From positions 559-15,057 of the forward strand of contig PKWQ01000153.1 of the NCBI GenBank assembly GCA_003133265.1: a DNA stretch of 14,499 bases, given 5' to 3'. This DNA comes from Acetobacteraceae bacterium. GTDB taxonomy: Bacteria > Pseudomonadota > Alphaproteobacteria > Acetobacterales > Acetobacteraceae. Below, one piece after another: positions 7,358-13,909 of the stretch. Numbering within the stretch: position 1 is the stretch's first letter; each line of letters starts with the position of its first letter. The translations under genes were made by a program, and so were the position numbers. Below the pieces are notes generated by a model. The model had not been told where the DNA came from and did no database searches. It was given only the letters and a program-made list of their open reading frames with translations.

Positions 7358-8716
7358 TCAGGCCGCCGGCGCGGCGGGGCCGGGTTCGCCGAAGACGCGG
7401 GTGAACAGGCGGTCGAGCTGCTTCAGGTGCAGCCGCGAATCCATCGCCCGGTCCAGCGCCTCCGCCGGCACCCGGCCGGCGACCTCGGGGTCGGCGTCCA
7501 GGTTGGCGCGGAAGTCGCGCCCGTCCGGCTGGCCGAGCTTGGTCCAGGTCGCCATCGCGTTGCGCTGGACGATGCGGTAGGCGTCCTCGCGCAGGATACC
7601 GGCACGGGTCAGCGCCAGCAGCACCTCGCCCGAGTGGACCACGCCGCCCAGGCTGTCCAGATTGGCCTGCATTCGCTCGGGGTAGACGGTCAGCTTCTCG
7701 ATCATCCCCGCCAGCCGCGCCAGCGCGAAATCCAGCCCGACAGTCGCATCCGGGCCGATCACCCGCTCGACCGAGGAGTGGCTGATATCGCGCTCGTGCC
7801 ACAGCGCCACGTTCTCCAGCGCCGGGATCACCGCCGAGCGCACCACGCGCGCCAGCCCGGTCAGGTTCTCGCTCAGCACCGGGTTGCGCTTGTGCGGCAT
7901 CGCCGAGCTGCCCTTCTGGCCGGGGTGGAAGAACTCCTCCGCCTCGCGCACCTCGGAACGCTGCAAATGCCGCACCTCGATCGCCAGCCGCTCGATGCCG
8001 GTGGCGACCACCGCCAGCGCGCAGAAGAACGCCGCATGGCGGTCGCGCGGGATCACCTGGGTGGAAATCGGCTCCGCCTTGAAGCCGAGCTTGGCGGCGA
8101 CATACTCCTCCACCGCCGGGTCAAGATGGGCGAAGGTGCCGACCGCGCCGGAAACGGCGGCCACCGCCACTTCCTCGCGCGCCGCCACCAGACGGGCGCG
8201 GTTGCGGGCGAACTCGGCATAGTGGCCGGCGAGCTTCAGGCCGAAGCTGGTGGGTTCGGCGTGGATGCCGTGGCTGCGGCCGATGGTCACCGTGTGCTTG
8301 TGCTCGAACGCGCGCGCCTTCAGCGCCGCCAGCACCGCGTCGACGTCGCGGATCAGCAGGTCGGCGGCCTGGGTAAGCTGGATCGAGAAAGCGGTGTCCA
8401 GCACGTCCGAGCTGGTCATGCCTTGATGCACGAAGCGGCTGTCCTCGCCGATGCCCTCGGCGAGCCAGGTCAGGAAGGCGATCACGTCGTGCCGGGTCTC
8501 GCGCTCGATCGCGTCGATCCGGTCGAGGTCGGCCTGGGTGATGTCGGCGACCTTGACGCTGCCGCGCTCGCGGATGGTGCGCGCGGCTTCCTTGGGGATG
8601 TCGCCCAGTTCCGCCATCGCCTCGCAGGCCAGCGCCTCGATCTCGAACCAGATGCGGAACCGGTTCTCCGGCGCCCAGATTGCGGCCATGTCGGGTCGGC
8701 TGTAGCGGGGCACCAT
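7358..8716 (-). CDS. purB: Adenylosuccinate lyase
   Basis: The 452-residue cytoplasmic enzyme acts twice in purine synthesis, cleaving SAICAR to AICAR plus fumarate and adenylosuccinate to AMP plus fumarate. It belongs to the aspartase/fumarase superfamily and works as a tetramer. The N-terminus MVPRYSRPDMAAIW is the usual one for PurB and fixes the start, although the nearest AGGAAG lies about 13 bases upstream. Key marks are RHD (His76), TSSDV at 101-105, the catalytic-His segment GRSHGIHAEPTSFGLK at about 146-161, and the superfamily signature GSSAMPHKRNP at 269-279 with the loop serine. Length matches short bacterial PurB proteins. It stands alone on the minus strand, divergent from the TerC-family gene. 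No other pur gene is nearby. Confidence 0.97.
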   Translation of the reverse strand: MVPRYSRPDMAAIWAPENRFRIWFEIEALACEAMAELGDIPKEAARTIRERGSVKVADITQADLDRIDAIERETRHDVIAFLTWLAEGIGEDSRFVHQGMTSSDVLDTAFSIQLTQAADLLIRDVDAVLAALKARAFEHKHTVTIGRSHGIHAEPTSFGLKLAGHYAEFARNRARLVAAREEVAVAAVSGAVGTFAHLDPAVEEYVAAKLGFKAEPISTQVIPRDRHAAFFCALAVVATGIERLAIEVRHLQRSEVREAEEFFHPGQKGSSAMPHKRNPVLSENLTGLARVVRSAVIPALENVALWHERDISHSSVERVIGPDATVGLDFALARLAGMIEKLTVYPERMQANLDSLGGVVHSGEVLLALTRAGILREDAYRIVQRNAMATWTKLGQPDGRDFRANLDADPEVAGRVPAEALDRAMDSRLHLKQLDRLFTRVFGEPGPAAPAA

Positions 8717-8814
8717 TGTCGTTAATCCACTTCCTGCTGATAGCGGCGGTCAGCTAGAACGCCAGGGCCGAGGTTGACAAGTGCGATCCACGCGCATGTC
8801 CAGGAACCCACCGC
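8717..8814. promoter_or_regulatory. Divergent intergenic region between purB and the TerC-family gene
   Basis: These 98 bases separate the two start codons. A perfect TTGACA is at 8775-8780 on the plus strand, but the -10 at the right spacing is poor and would place the transcript start within a few bases of the terC-family ATG, so its role is doubtful. Its complement reads TTGTCA toward purB. An AGGA at 8803-8806 serves the plus-strand start. Nothing here looks long or structured enough for the manganese (yybP-ykoY) riboswitch that precedes many TerC-family genes. Confidence 0.3.
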
Positions 8815-9471
8815 ATGGATATCACATTGCTGACCCCCGGCCTGTTACAGGACCTGACCGCGCTGGCCCAGGTGGTGCTGATCGACATCGCGCTGGCCGG
8901 CGACAACGCGGTGGTGGTGGGCATCGCGGTGGCCGGTCTGCCGGCGCACCAGCGGCGGCGCGCGATCCTGCTCGGCATCGGTGGGGCGACGGCGATCCGC
9001 ATCCTGTTCGGCGCGATCACCATTCAGTTGCTGGCGATCATCGGCCTGATGCTGGCCGGCGGGCTGCTGCTGCTGTGGGTCTGCTGGAAGATGTACCGCG
9101 AACTGCGCCAGGCCCCGCATACGGAGGGCACAGCAATCGGACCCGGTAAGAGCATGGCCCAGGCGATGACGCAGATCGTGCTGGCCGACATTTCCATGAG
9201 CCTGGACAACGTGCTGGCGGTCGCCGGCGCGTCCGGGAACCGGACCTGGGTGCTGGCGGTGGGGCTGGTGCTGTCGGTGGCGCTGATGGGCCTCGCCGCC
9301 GGGCTGATCGCGCGGCTGCTGGACCGTCAGCGCTGGATCACCTGGGCCGGACTGCTGATCGTGCTGTTCGTGGCGCTGAAGATGATCTGGGAGGGCGGGC
9401 ACGAGGTCTGGGGGACGATTCTGCCCGAAATGATCCCAACGTCAATGATCCCAACGTCAACGAAACATTAA
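8815..9471 (+). CDS. TerC-family integral membrane protein, YjbE type
   Basis: The 218-residue protein is almost wholly membrane-embedded, with about seven hydrophobic segments. TerC-family proteins are linked to tellurite resistance and, in several bacteria, to manganese export or metal loading of exported proteins; this one's substrate is not known. The family's acidic membrane motifs appear twice, in pseudo-symmetric halves: ALAGDNAVVVG with Asp30-Asn31, and SMSLDNVLAVAG with Asp131-Asn132. The start ATG has AGGA 8 bases upstream and the product begins directly with the first helix region, as usual for YjbE-type members. The C-terminal tail holds the repeated peptide MIPTSMIPTS, from a 15-bp tandem duplication. 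It is divergent from purB and upstream of the low-GC gene pair, with no obvious terminator between. Confidence 0.92.
   Translation: MDITLLTPGLLQDLTALAQVVLIDIALAGDNAVVVGIAVAGLPAHQRRRAILLGIGGATAIRILFGAITIQLLAIIGLMLAGGLLLLWVCWKMYRELRQAPHTEGTAIGPGKSMAQAMTQIVLADISMSLDNVLAVAGASGNRTWVLAVGLVLSVALMGLAAGLIARLLDRQRWITWAGLLIVLFVALKMIWEGGHEVWGTILPEMIPTSMIPTSTKH
9429..9458 (+). repeat. Perfect 15-bp tandem duplication at the 3' end of the TerC-family gene
   Basis: The unit AATGATCCCAACGTC occurs twice in a row (9429-9443 and 9444-9458), and two further bases (AA) start a third copy. It keeps the frame and encodes MIPTS twice in the cytoplasmic or periplasmic tail, just before the stop at 9469-9471. It is likely a recent slippage event. 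Confidence 0.95.
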
Positions 9472-9566
9472 CCATTTAAGCGTAAGGAATTTCCTGCCGC
9501 AAAGCAATAAATCATTGCCTAATCTGGCGACCCATGATAGGAATATTTACCTTCGGAGGAAATAAG
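9472..9566 (+). promoter_or_regulatory. AT-rich leader of the low-GC cassette, likely promoter region
   Basis: This is the most AT-rich stretch of the window (about 45% GC). A TTGCCT at 9515-9520 and a weak TAGGAA at 9538-9543 are 17 bases apart and could be -35 and -10. If so, transcription would start near 9550, downstream of the ATG at 9534, favouring the GTG start at 9567. A short inverted repeat, GCAAT/ATTGC, lies at 9504-9518. All of this is weak pattern evidence. Confidence 0.35.
9555..9560 (+). promoter_or_regulatory. Strong ribosome-binding site that decides the start of the beta-barrel gene
   Basis: GGAGGA stands 6 bases before a GTG at 9567. The alternative in-frame ATG at 9534 has no purine-rich site before it. 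The spacing and strength make the GTG the better start, shortening the protein from 132 to 121 residues. Confidence 0.75.
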
Positions 9567-9932
9567 GTGGGTTGGGTTGACCAGGGGCGACAGAAACATG
9601 GATATTTCGGCCACGGTATTGCAGACATCGGGCATCAGCAGCAACTCAGAGGCCAGGCCTCCTATTACAATTTGCCCGGCAACAACATGGCTAATGGTAA
9701 GCCTTACGACGGGAATGCCCTGAATGCGGCCATGCTGCATGTGCCTTTGGGAACGAAGGTGAGGGTGACTTCCCTGCGCGACCCATCCAAATCAATCGAA
9801 GTGACTGTCACCGACCGTGGACCGTATGTCTCACGCCGTATCATCGATTTGACTCCGAAAGCCTTTGAAGCGTTGTTCGGCAGCACTCGAAGCGGCGTTG
9901 GTCCGGTGATCGTTCAAGTGCCCGGCAGATGA
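9567..9932 (+). CDS. RlpA-like double-psi beta-barrel protein without signal peptide
   Basis: From the GTG start the product is 121 residues. Residues 29-120 align by eye with the double-psi beta-barrel of RlpA-type septal lytic transglycosylases: GQASYYNLPG, MANGKPYD, VPLGTKVRVTSL, VTVTDRGPYVSRRIIDL and GVGPVIVQVPG. RlpA proteins are exported lipoproteins, but neither start gives a signal peptide or a lipobox; the N-terminus is short, polar and His/Gln-rich. Compared with the active RlpA of Pseudomonas as I recall it, the Asp residues are kept (Asp48 in YD, Asp83 in TDRGP), but the Glu of GExxD is Lys45 and the active-site His is Met56, with a His two residues later at 58. There is no SPOR domain. 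Catalysis is therefore uncertain. It may be a leaderless wall-directed effector, a binding protein, or a degenerate relic. The stop overlaps the next gene's ATG by 4 bases. Confidence 0.8.
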   Translation: MGWVDQGRQKHGYFGHGIADIGHQQQLRGQASYYNLPGNNMANGKPYDGNALNAAMLHVPLGTKVRVTSLRDPSKSIEVTVTDRGPYVSRRIIDLTPKAFEALFGSTRSGVGPVIVQVPGR

Positions 9933-10354
9933 GCGGGTTCGTGAGACTGATCCTCCTATGTCTCGTGCTCCTTGGATCCGGAGCATCCGCGTCCGCCTGC
10001 ACCCTGGCGTTCGCATCGGGCTTCCAGGTCCCCGAGGGCCGGATCGCCGGCCTCGAACTAACCTTGCGGCACGGCGCTGTCACGAGCGTCAAGGATGTTC
10101 CCATTGGCTGGCGGTTGGTGATCGACAACGATCCATCCTGGAACATGACCGTCTCCGGGCAGGCCATTGTCGGTGCGGCTTTCCTGCCGCCTGCCACGGT
10201 TCCCGCCTTGTCGTTTATGATCGTCCCCGAACCAGGACACGCCTGTTCCGCCCCGGTGGCGCCGGACTCCTTGAAGCTGAAACTGCGCATCTACCGTGCG
10301 GATAAGCTGCGGGACGTCGTCGTGCCTGCCTCGTCATTGGTGCTGACGGAATAG
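9929..10354 (+). CDS. Small exported protein of unknown family
   Basis: I do not recognise this 141-residue protein. It begins with a clear signal peptide (RLILLCLVLLGSGASASA). Cleavage probably falls after Ala23, leaving Cys24 first; the context A-S-A-C is a poor lipobox, so either a soluble periplasmic protein or an atypical lipoprotein is possible. Cys24 and Cys106 are the only cysteines in the mature part and could pair. The mature domain (about 118 residues) looks beta-rich, with the stretch DVPIGWRLVIDNDPSWNMTV at about 56-75 and alternating hydrophobic strands. Its ATG overlaps the upstream stop in ATGA and it lacks its own ribosome-binding site, so it is translationally coupled to the beta-barrel gene. 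The coupling suggests a shared task, for example inhibition or protection against the partner, but that is inference. It converges with radC, 25 bases away. Confidence 0.75.
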   Translation: MSGFVRLILLCLVLLGSGASASACTLAFASGFQVPEGRIAGLELTLRHGAVTSVKDVPIGWRLVIDNDPSWNMTVSGQAIVGAAFLPPATVPALSFMIVPEPGHACSAPVAPDSLKLKLRIYRADKLRDVVVPASSLVLTE

Positions 10355-10379
10355 CGGATGCCCTGGGGCGGCCCTTCTC

Positions 10380-11147
10380 TCACAGCAGCCCCCCCTTGCG
10401 GAAACTCAGCCACCTGCCGTTGCCCACGATCACGTGGTCGTGCAGCACGATCGACAGCGCCGCCGCGGCCGAGACGATCTCGCGCGTCATGTCGATATCC
10501 TCGCGCGACGGCGTGGGATCGCCGCTCGGGTGGTTGTGGACCAGGATCAGCGCGGTCGCGTGCAGTTCCAGCGCGCGCTTGACCACCTCGCGCGGATAGA
10601 CCGGCGTGTGGTTCACCGTGCCGCGCCCCTGCGCCTCGTCCGCCAGCAGGCGGTTGCGGTTGTCCAGGAACAGCACGCGGAACTGCTCCACCCGCTCGCG
10701 CGCCAGCACCGTGTTGAGATAGGTCATCAGCCGGTCCCAGTCGTTCAGCACCGGCTGGTGCAGCACCTCCGCCTTCGCCAGCCGCAGCGCCGCCCCCTGC
10801 ACCAGCTTCAGCGCCGCCGCCCCCGCCTCCCCCAGCCCCTCGACGCCGCGCAGCTCCTGCAACGGCGCGGCGATGGCGGCGGCATAGCTGCCGAAGCGGG
10901 TCAGCAGGTCGCGCGCGATCGGCTTGGTGTCGCGCCGGGGCAGCGCCAGGAACAGCACCATCTCCAGCATCTCGTGATCCGCCAGCGCATCCGGCCCGGC
11001 GGTCAGCAGCCGCGCGCGCATCCGTGTCCGATGCCCCTCGGCACCCGCCACCCCAGCCTGCGGAGCAAGCGGCTCCAGCAGATCGAGCGAGTCGGAAAAA
11101 CCCTTACGGTGGTGCCTTGGCTTCGACATACCACCGTAGGTTGCCAT
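10380..11147 (-). CDS. radC: RadC family JAB/MPN-domain protein (UPF0758)
   Basis: The 255-residue protein has the two parts typical of RadC. The N-terminal region includes a helix-hairpin-helix element at about 96-115 (ELRGVEGLGEAGAAALKLV). The C-terminal JAMM-type metalloprotease-like domain carries HNHPSGDPTPSRED at 204-217, with metal ligands His204, His206 and Asp217. Despite the name, a DNA-repair role is not established; the original radC mutation was traced to recG. The start is uncertain: ATG at 11147 lacks a good ribosome-binding site, and an ATG at 11129 (MSKPRHHRKGF) is an alternative. It lies 25 bases downstream of map on the same strand, an arrangement I associate with several alphaproteobacteria, so the two are probably co-transcribed. 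Confidence 0.93.
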   Translation of the reverse strand: MATYGGMSKPRHHRKGFSDSLDLLEPLAPQAGVAGAEGHRTRMRARLLTAGPDALADHEMLEMVLFLALPRRDTKPIARDLLTRFGSYAAAIAAPLQELRGVEGLGEAGAAALKLVQGAALRLAKAEVLHQPVLNDWDRLMTYLNTVLARERVEQFRVLFLDNRNRLLADEAQGRGTVNHTPVYPREVVKRALELHATALILVHNHPSGDPTPSREDIDMTREIVSAAAALSIVLHDHVIVGNGRWLSFRKGGLL

Positions 11148-11172
11148 GCAACCACGCGGCGGGGAAGCTGTT

Positions 11173-11976
11173 TCAGATCGCGTAGGGCGGTTTGTCGAGC
11201 CCGACCGGGGAAAGGGTAAAAATCTCGCAGCCGGTCTCGGTCACGCCGAGCATGTGCTCGAACTGCGCCGACAGGCTGCGATCGCGCGTCACCGCTGTCC
11301 AGCCATCGTCCAGCACCTTCACCTCCGGCCGGCCGGCATTCACCATCGGCTCGATGGTGAAGAACATGCCCGCGCGCAGCACCGCGCCCTCGCCGGGACG
11401 GCCGTAATGCAGGATGTTCGGCGGCTCGTGGAAATTCCGGCCGATGCCGTGGCCGCAGAAGTCGCGCACCACCGAGAAGCGCTGGCTCTCCACGTATTCC
11501 TGGATGGCGTGGCCGATATCGCCGAGCGTCGCGCCGGGCCTCACCACGCGCAACCCGCGCCACATCGCCTCGAACGTCACATCCATCAGGTTGCGTGCCT
11601 TGGTCGAGGCGGTGCCCGCCACATACATGCGCGAGGTGTCGCCATACCAGCCGTCCAGGATCACGGTGACATCGATATTGACGATGTCGCCGTTCTCCAG
11701 CCGCCGCTCGCCGGGGATGCCGTGGCAGACGACGTGATTGATCGAGGTGCAGATGGATTTCGGAAAGCCGCGATAGTTCAGCGGCGCCGGGATCGCGCCG
11801 TGGCCGACGATGAATTCATGGCAGATCCGGTCAAGCTCGTCGGTGGTCACACCGGGCCGGACATGCGGCGTGATCATGTCCAGCGTTTCGGCCGCCAGCC
11901 GCCCGGCGGCGCGCATGCCGACGAAATCCCCGGGCGCGTGGATCGTTATCCGTCTTGTCTCGGCCTCGCCGTCCAT
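11173..11976 (-). CDS. map: Methionine aminopeptidase, type I
   Basis: The 267-residue cytoplasmic enzyme removes the initiator methionine from new proteins and is normally essential. All metal ligands expected from E. coli MetAP are present: Asp102 (NIDVTV), Asp113 (GDTS), His176 (GHGIG), Glu209 (TIEP) and Glu240 (QFEH). The active-site histidines are His85 (VVCHGIP) and His183 (NFHEPP). The frame is open far upstream, but the ATG at 11976 (MDGEAETRRITIHAP) gives the family's normal length, has GGAGCAGG just upstream, and the extension beyond it is low-complexity antisense to the dipeptidase gene. radC follows after 25 bases. It is divergent from the dipeptidase gene. Confidence 0.96.
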   Translation of the reverse strand: MDGEAETRRITIHAPGDFVGMRAAGRLAAETLDMITPHVRPGVTTDELDRICHEFIVGHGAIPAPLNYRGFPKSICTSINHVVCHGIPGERRLENGDIVNIDVTVILDGWYGDTSRMYVAGTASTKARNLMDVTFEAMWRGLRVVRPGATLGDIGHAIQEYVESQRFSVVRDFCGHGIGRNFHEPPNILHYGRPGEGAVLRAGMFFTIEPMVNAGRPEVKVLDDGWTAVTRDRSLSAQFEHMLGVTETGCEIFTLSPVGLDKPPYAI

Positions 11977-12130
11977 GACCTGCTCCGCCCGCCTTCTGCC
12001 ACGCATCTGTCGCCGTATCGTCGCACGAACATGCGTAAGCCTCCACCCCTCCGCAAGGGCGGGCCACATTTGCGTGCCAAGCCCAGGTAGCGGACTTGCG
12101 TACCGGCCATGGCCGCGCCAGCCTGTCGGC
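11977..12130. promoter_or_regulatory. Divergent intergenic region between map and the dipeptidase gene
   Basis: These 154 bases should carry promoters for map-radC (leftward) and the dipeptidase (rightward). I see no strong -35/-10 pair. A 6-bp inverted repeat, ACGCAT at 12001-12006 and ATGCGT at 12031-12036, is separated by 24 bases and may be chance. No small ORF here is convincing. Confidence 0.3.
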
Positions 12131-13078
12131 ATGACCCCGGCCTGTATCATCGACATGCATACCCATGCCGGCCGCCCGGGCCGCTCCGGCCCGGTCGACC
12201 GCTCCGTCCTGGACACCATGCGCGCCGGCAATGTCGGCGCCGCCGTGGTCGCCGCCGTCGCCGATCTGCCGGTCATCCGGCGCAACCCCACGACCCGGGC
12301 GCTGGAAGCGGTGCGAGAGCCCGAGCCCGGCGAATGCCTGGCCTCGACTCGCGAGCAGCTCGGTCTGTACGACGCGGCCGGCGTCCGCATCGCCCGCGAG
12401 CCGGAGGAGATCGATCCCGACGATCCCTCGATCGTGCTCGCCGTCGAGGGCTGCGACTTCCTGGAAGGCGATCTGGATCGGCTGGACGAGATGGCCGAAC
12501 GCGGCGTGCGCTCCATCCAGCTCGCGCATTACCGGGTGAACGACACCGCCGACATCCAGACCGCGCCGCCAGTGCATGGCGGCCTGACCCGGTTCGGCGC
12601 GGCGGCGGTGCGGCGGATGAACACGCTCGGCGTGATGGTCGACGTGGCGCACTGCTCCGAGGATGCGGTCAAGGGCATCGTCGCGGTCACCGACCGGCCG
12701 CTGCTCTGCACCCATGCCAATCTGCTCGAGCCGGGCGCGCCCGGGGGCGAGCATCCGCGCTTCATCAGCCTGGACTATGCCCGGATGGTGGCCGGCACCG
12801 GCGGAGTGACCGGCGCCTGGATCACCGTGCTGTACCAGGAGAAGTTCGACGGCCTGATCCGCCACGCGCTGCGCCTGATCGACGCGGTGGGCGTGGACCA
12901 TGTCGGCATCGGCTCCGACATGCCCTCGGGCGTGGCGCAGACGGAAATGCCGGACTTCACCCGCCACAAGGACATCGCCGGGGCGCTGCTGGCGCGCGGC
13001 CTGAGCGCCGAGGACGTGGCAAAGGTCTGCGCCGGCAACTGGCTACGGGTGTTCCGCGCCGCGCGCGCCCGGGCGTAG
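12131..13078 (+). CDS. Membrane-dipeptidase-type peptidase, family M19
   Basis: The 315-residue protein fits the M19 (renal dipeptidase-like) zinc hydrolases, which cut dipeptides and related amides. Visible site residues are His10 and His12 (DMHTH), Glu106 (LAVEGCDF), His174 (VDVAHCSE), His195 (LLCTHANL), Arg210 (EHPRFIS) and Asp263 (GIGSDMPSG). The 21-residue spacing between the two later histidines matches the family. The first motif is HxH, where the renal enzyme has HxD, so the metal site may differ. The C-terminal AGNWLRVFR corresponds to the family's GGNFLRV. Start: the frame is open from 11810, but only the ATG at 12131 puts the metal motif near the N-terminus; no strong ribosome-binding site precedes it. 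There is no signal peptide, so it is probably cytoplasmic. It converges with the SDR gene, 15 bases away. The substrate is unknown. Confidence 0.88.
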   Translation: MTPACIIDMHTHAGRPGRSGPVDRSVLDTMRAGNVGAAVVAAVADLPVIRRNPTTRALEAVREPEPGECLASTREQLGLYDAAGVRIAREPEEIDPDDPSIVLAVEGCDFLEGDLDRLDEMAERGVRSIQLAHYRVNDTADIQTAPPVHGGLTRFGAAAVRRMNTLGVMVDVAHCSEDAVKGIVAVTDRPLLCTHANLLEPGAPGGEHPRFISLDYARMVAGTGGVTGAWITVLYQEKFDGLIRHALRLIDAVGVDHVGIGSDMPSGVAQTEMPDFTRHKDIAGALLARGLSAEDVAKVCAGNWLRVFRAARARA

Positions 13079-13093
13079 GCCGCGCGTCGGCTC

Positions 13094-13849
13094 TCAGGAC
13101 GGCATGTAGGTGCCGCCGTTGGCATGCACGGTCTGCCCGGTCATGAACGCCGCCTTGTCGGACGCCAGGAACACCGCGACCCCCGCGATATCCTCCGGCC
13201 TGCCCATGCGGCCGAGCGGGATCAGCTTCGCGTTCGCCGCCAACTCATCCTCGGTGTGGCCATAGCGTGGCTGCGCCGTATCGGTCAGGCCCGGCGCGAT
13301 GGCGTTCACCCGGATTCCGTGCGGCGCCAGGTCCAGCGCCATCGCCCGGGTCAATGAGACGATGCCGCCCTTGCTCGCCGCGTAATGCACGCCGTTGGGC
13401 GATCTGCCGGTGATGGCCTGGGAGGCGAGGCTGATGATGGTACCCGGCCGGCCGGCCGCGATCATCGCGCGCGCCGCCGCCTGGGCGCAGAAGCAGCTGC
13501 CCTTCAGATTGACGCCGATCACGTAGTCCCAGTCGCTCTCGCGCATCTCCAGGAACGGCACGCGCGGGAACACGCCGGCATTGTTCACCAGGATGTCGAT
13601 GGCCCCAAGCTGGCCGACCGTCTCCGTCACCAGCGACGCGGCGGTGGCCGGATTGGCGACATCGCCCTGGACCAGGATGGCGCGACGGCCCTGTCCGCGC
13701 ACGTCGGCCGCGACCCGTCCGGCGGCGGCGGCATCGTCGAGATAGTTGATCGCCACATCCGCGCCCGCCGCCGCGAATGCCAGCGCGATCGCCGCGCCGA
13801 TGCCTTGCTGCGCGCCGGTGACCAGCGCCACCCTGCCGGCGAGATCCAT
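13094..13849 (-). CDS. Classical short-chain dehydrogenase/reductase (SDR)
   Basis: The 251-residue NAD(P)-dependent oxidoreductase has every classical SDR mark: cofactor loop TGAQQGIG at 11-18, NNAG at 89-92, and the catalytic tetrad Asn114, Ser143, Tyr156 and Lys160 (YAASK). PG at 186-187 follows in the usual place. The residues after the second strand (NYLDD) hint at neither cofactor clearly. The start is firm: AGGAGGG at 13855-13861 stands 5 bases before the ATG. A 60-base gap separates it from the nitroreductase gene upstream on the same strand, so they may form an operon. Families such as 3-oxoacyl-ACP reductase and sugar or hydroxy-acid dehydrogenases share this pattern; the substrate cannot be named. 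Confidence 0.94.
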   Translation of the reverse strand: MDLAGRVALVTGAQQGIGAAIALAFAAAGADVAINYLDDAAAAGRVAADVRGQGRRAILVQGDVANPATAASLVTETVGQLGAIDILVNNAGVFPRVPFLEMRESDWDYVIGVNLKGSCFCAQAAARAMIAAGRPGTIISLASQAITGRSPNGVHYAASKGGIVSLTRAMALDLAPHGIRVNAIAPGLTDTAQPRYGHTEDELAANAKLIPLGRMGRPEDIAGVAVFLASDKAAFMTGQTVHANGGTYMPS

Positions 13850-13909
13850 GCCAACCCTCCTGTCGCGATCGTTGCCGCCGATCTGCGCGCCCAGCCTATA
13901 CCAGCGGGC

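Larger units (their letters stand above)
9472..10354 (+). other. Low-GC two-gene cassette, possible acquired island
   Basis: By hand count the bases from 9481 to 9900 are about 45-60% GC per 60-base line, while flanking genes are clearly richer, near 70% in many lines. Codon choice also changes, with many A/T-ending codons such as AAT, AAA, TAT and ATT that are rare next door. GC rises again in the second gene. The island starts right after the terC-family stop and ends at the radC 3' end. No integrase, flanking repeat or tRNA is seen. Confidence 0.6.

Noticed and set aside
7427..8725. Plus-strand frame of 432 codons opposite purB
   Set aside because: Antisense shadow; purB has full family motifs on the minus strand.
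8717..8814. Manganese riboswitch or pH-responsive leader before the TerC-family gene
   Set aside because: The 98-base region lacks the length and helices expected and also has to hold the purB promoter.
9504..9518. GCAAT/ATTGC inverted repeat as a terminator for the TerC-family gene
   Set aside because: The 5-bp AT-rich stem is weak and no T-run follows.
11810..12130. In-frame N-terminal extension of the dipeptidase
   Set aside because: It overlaps map on the other strand, and the metal-binding motif that normally lies near the N-terminus begins just after the ATG at 12131.
11977..12516. In-frame N-terminal extension of map to 12516
   Set aside because: The extension is antisense to the dipeptidase gene, Ser/Arg-rich and non-conserved; the ATG at 11976 gives the normal length.
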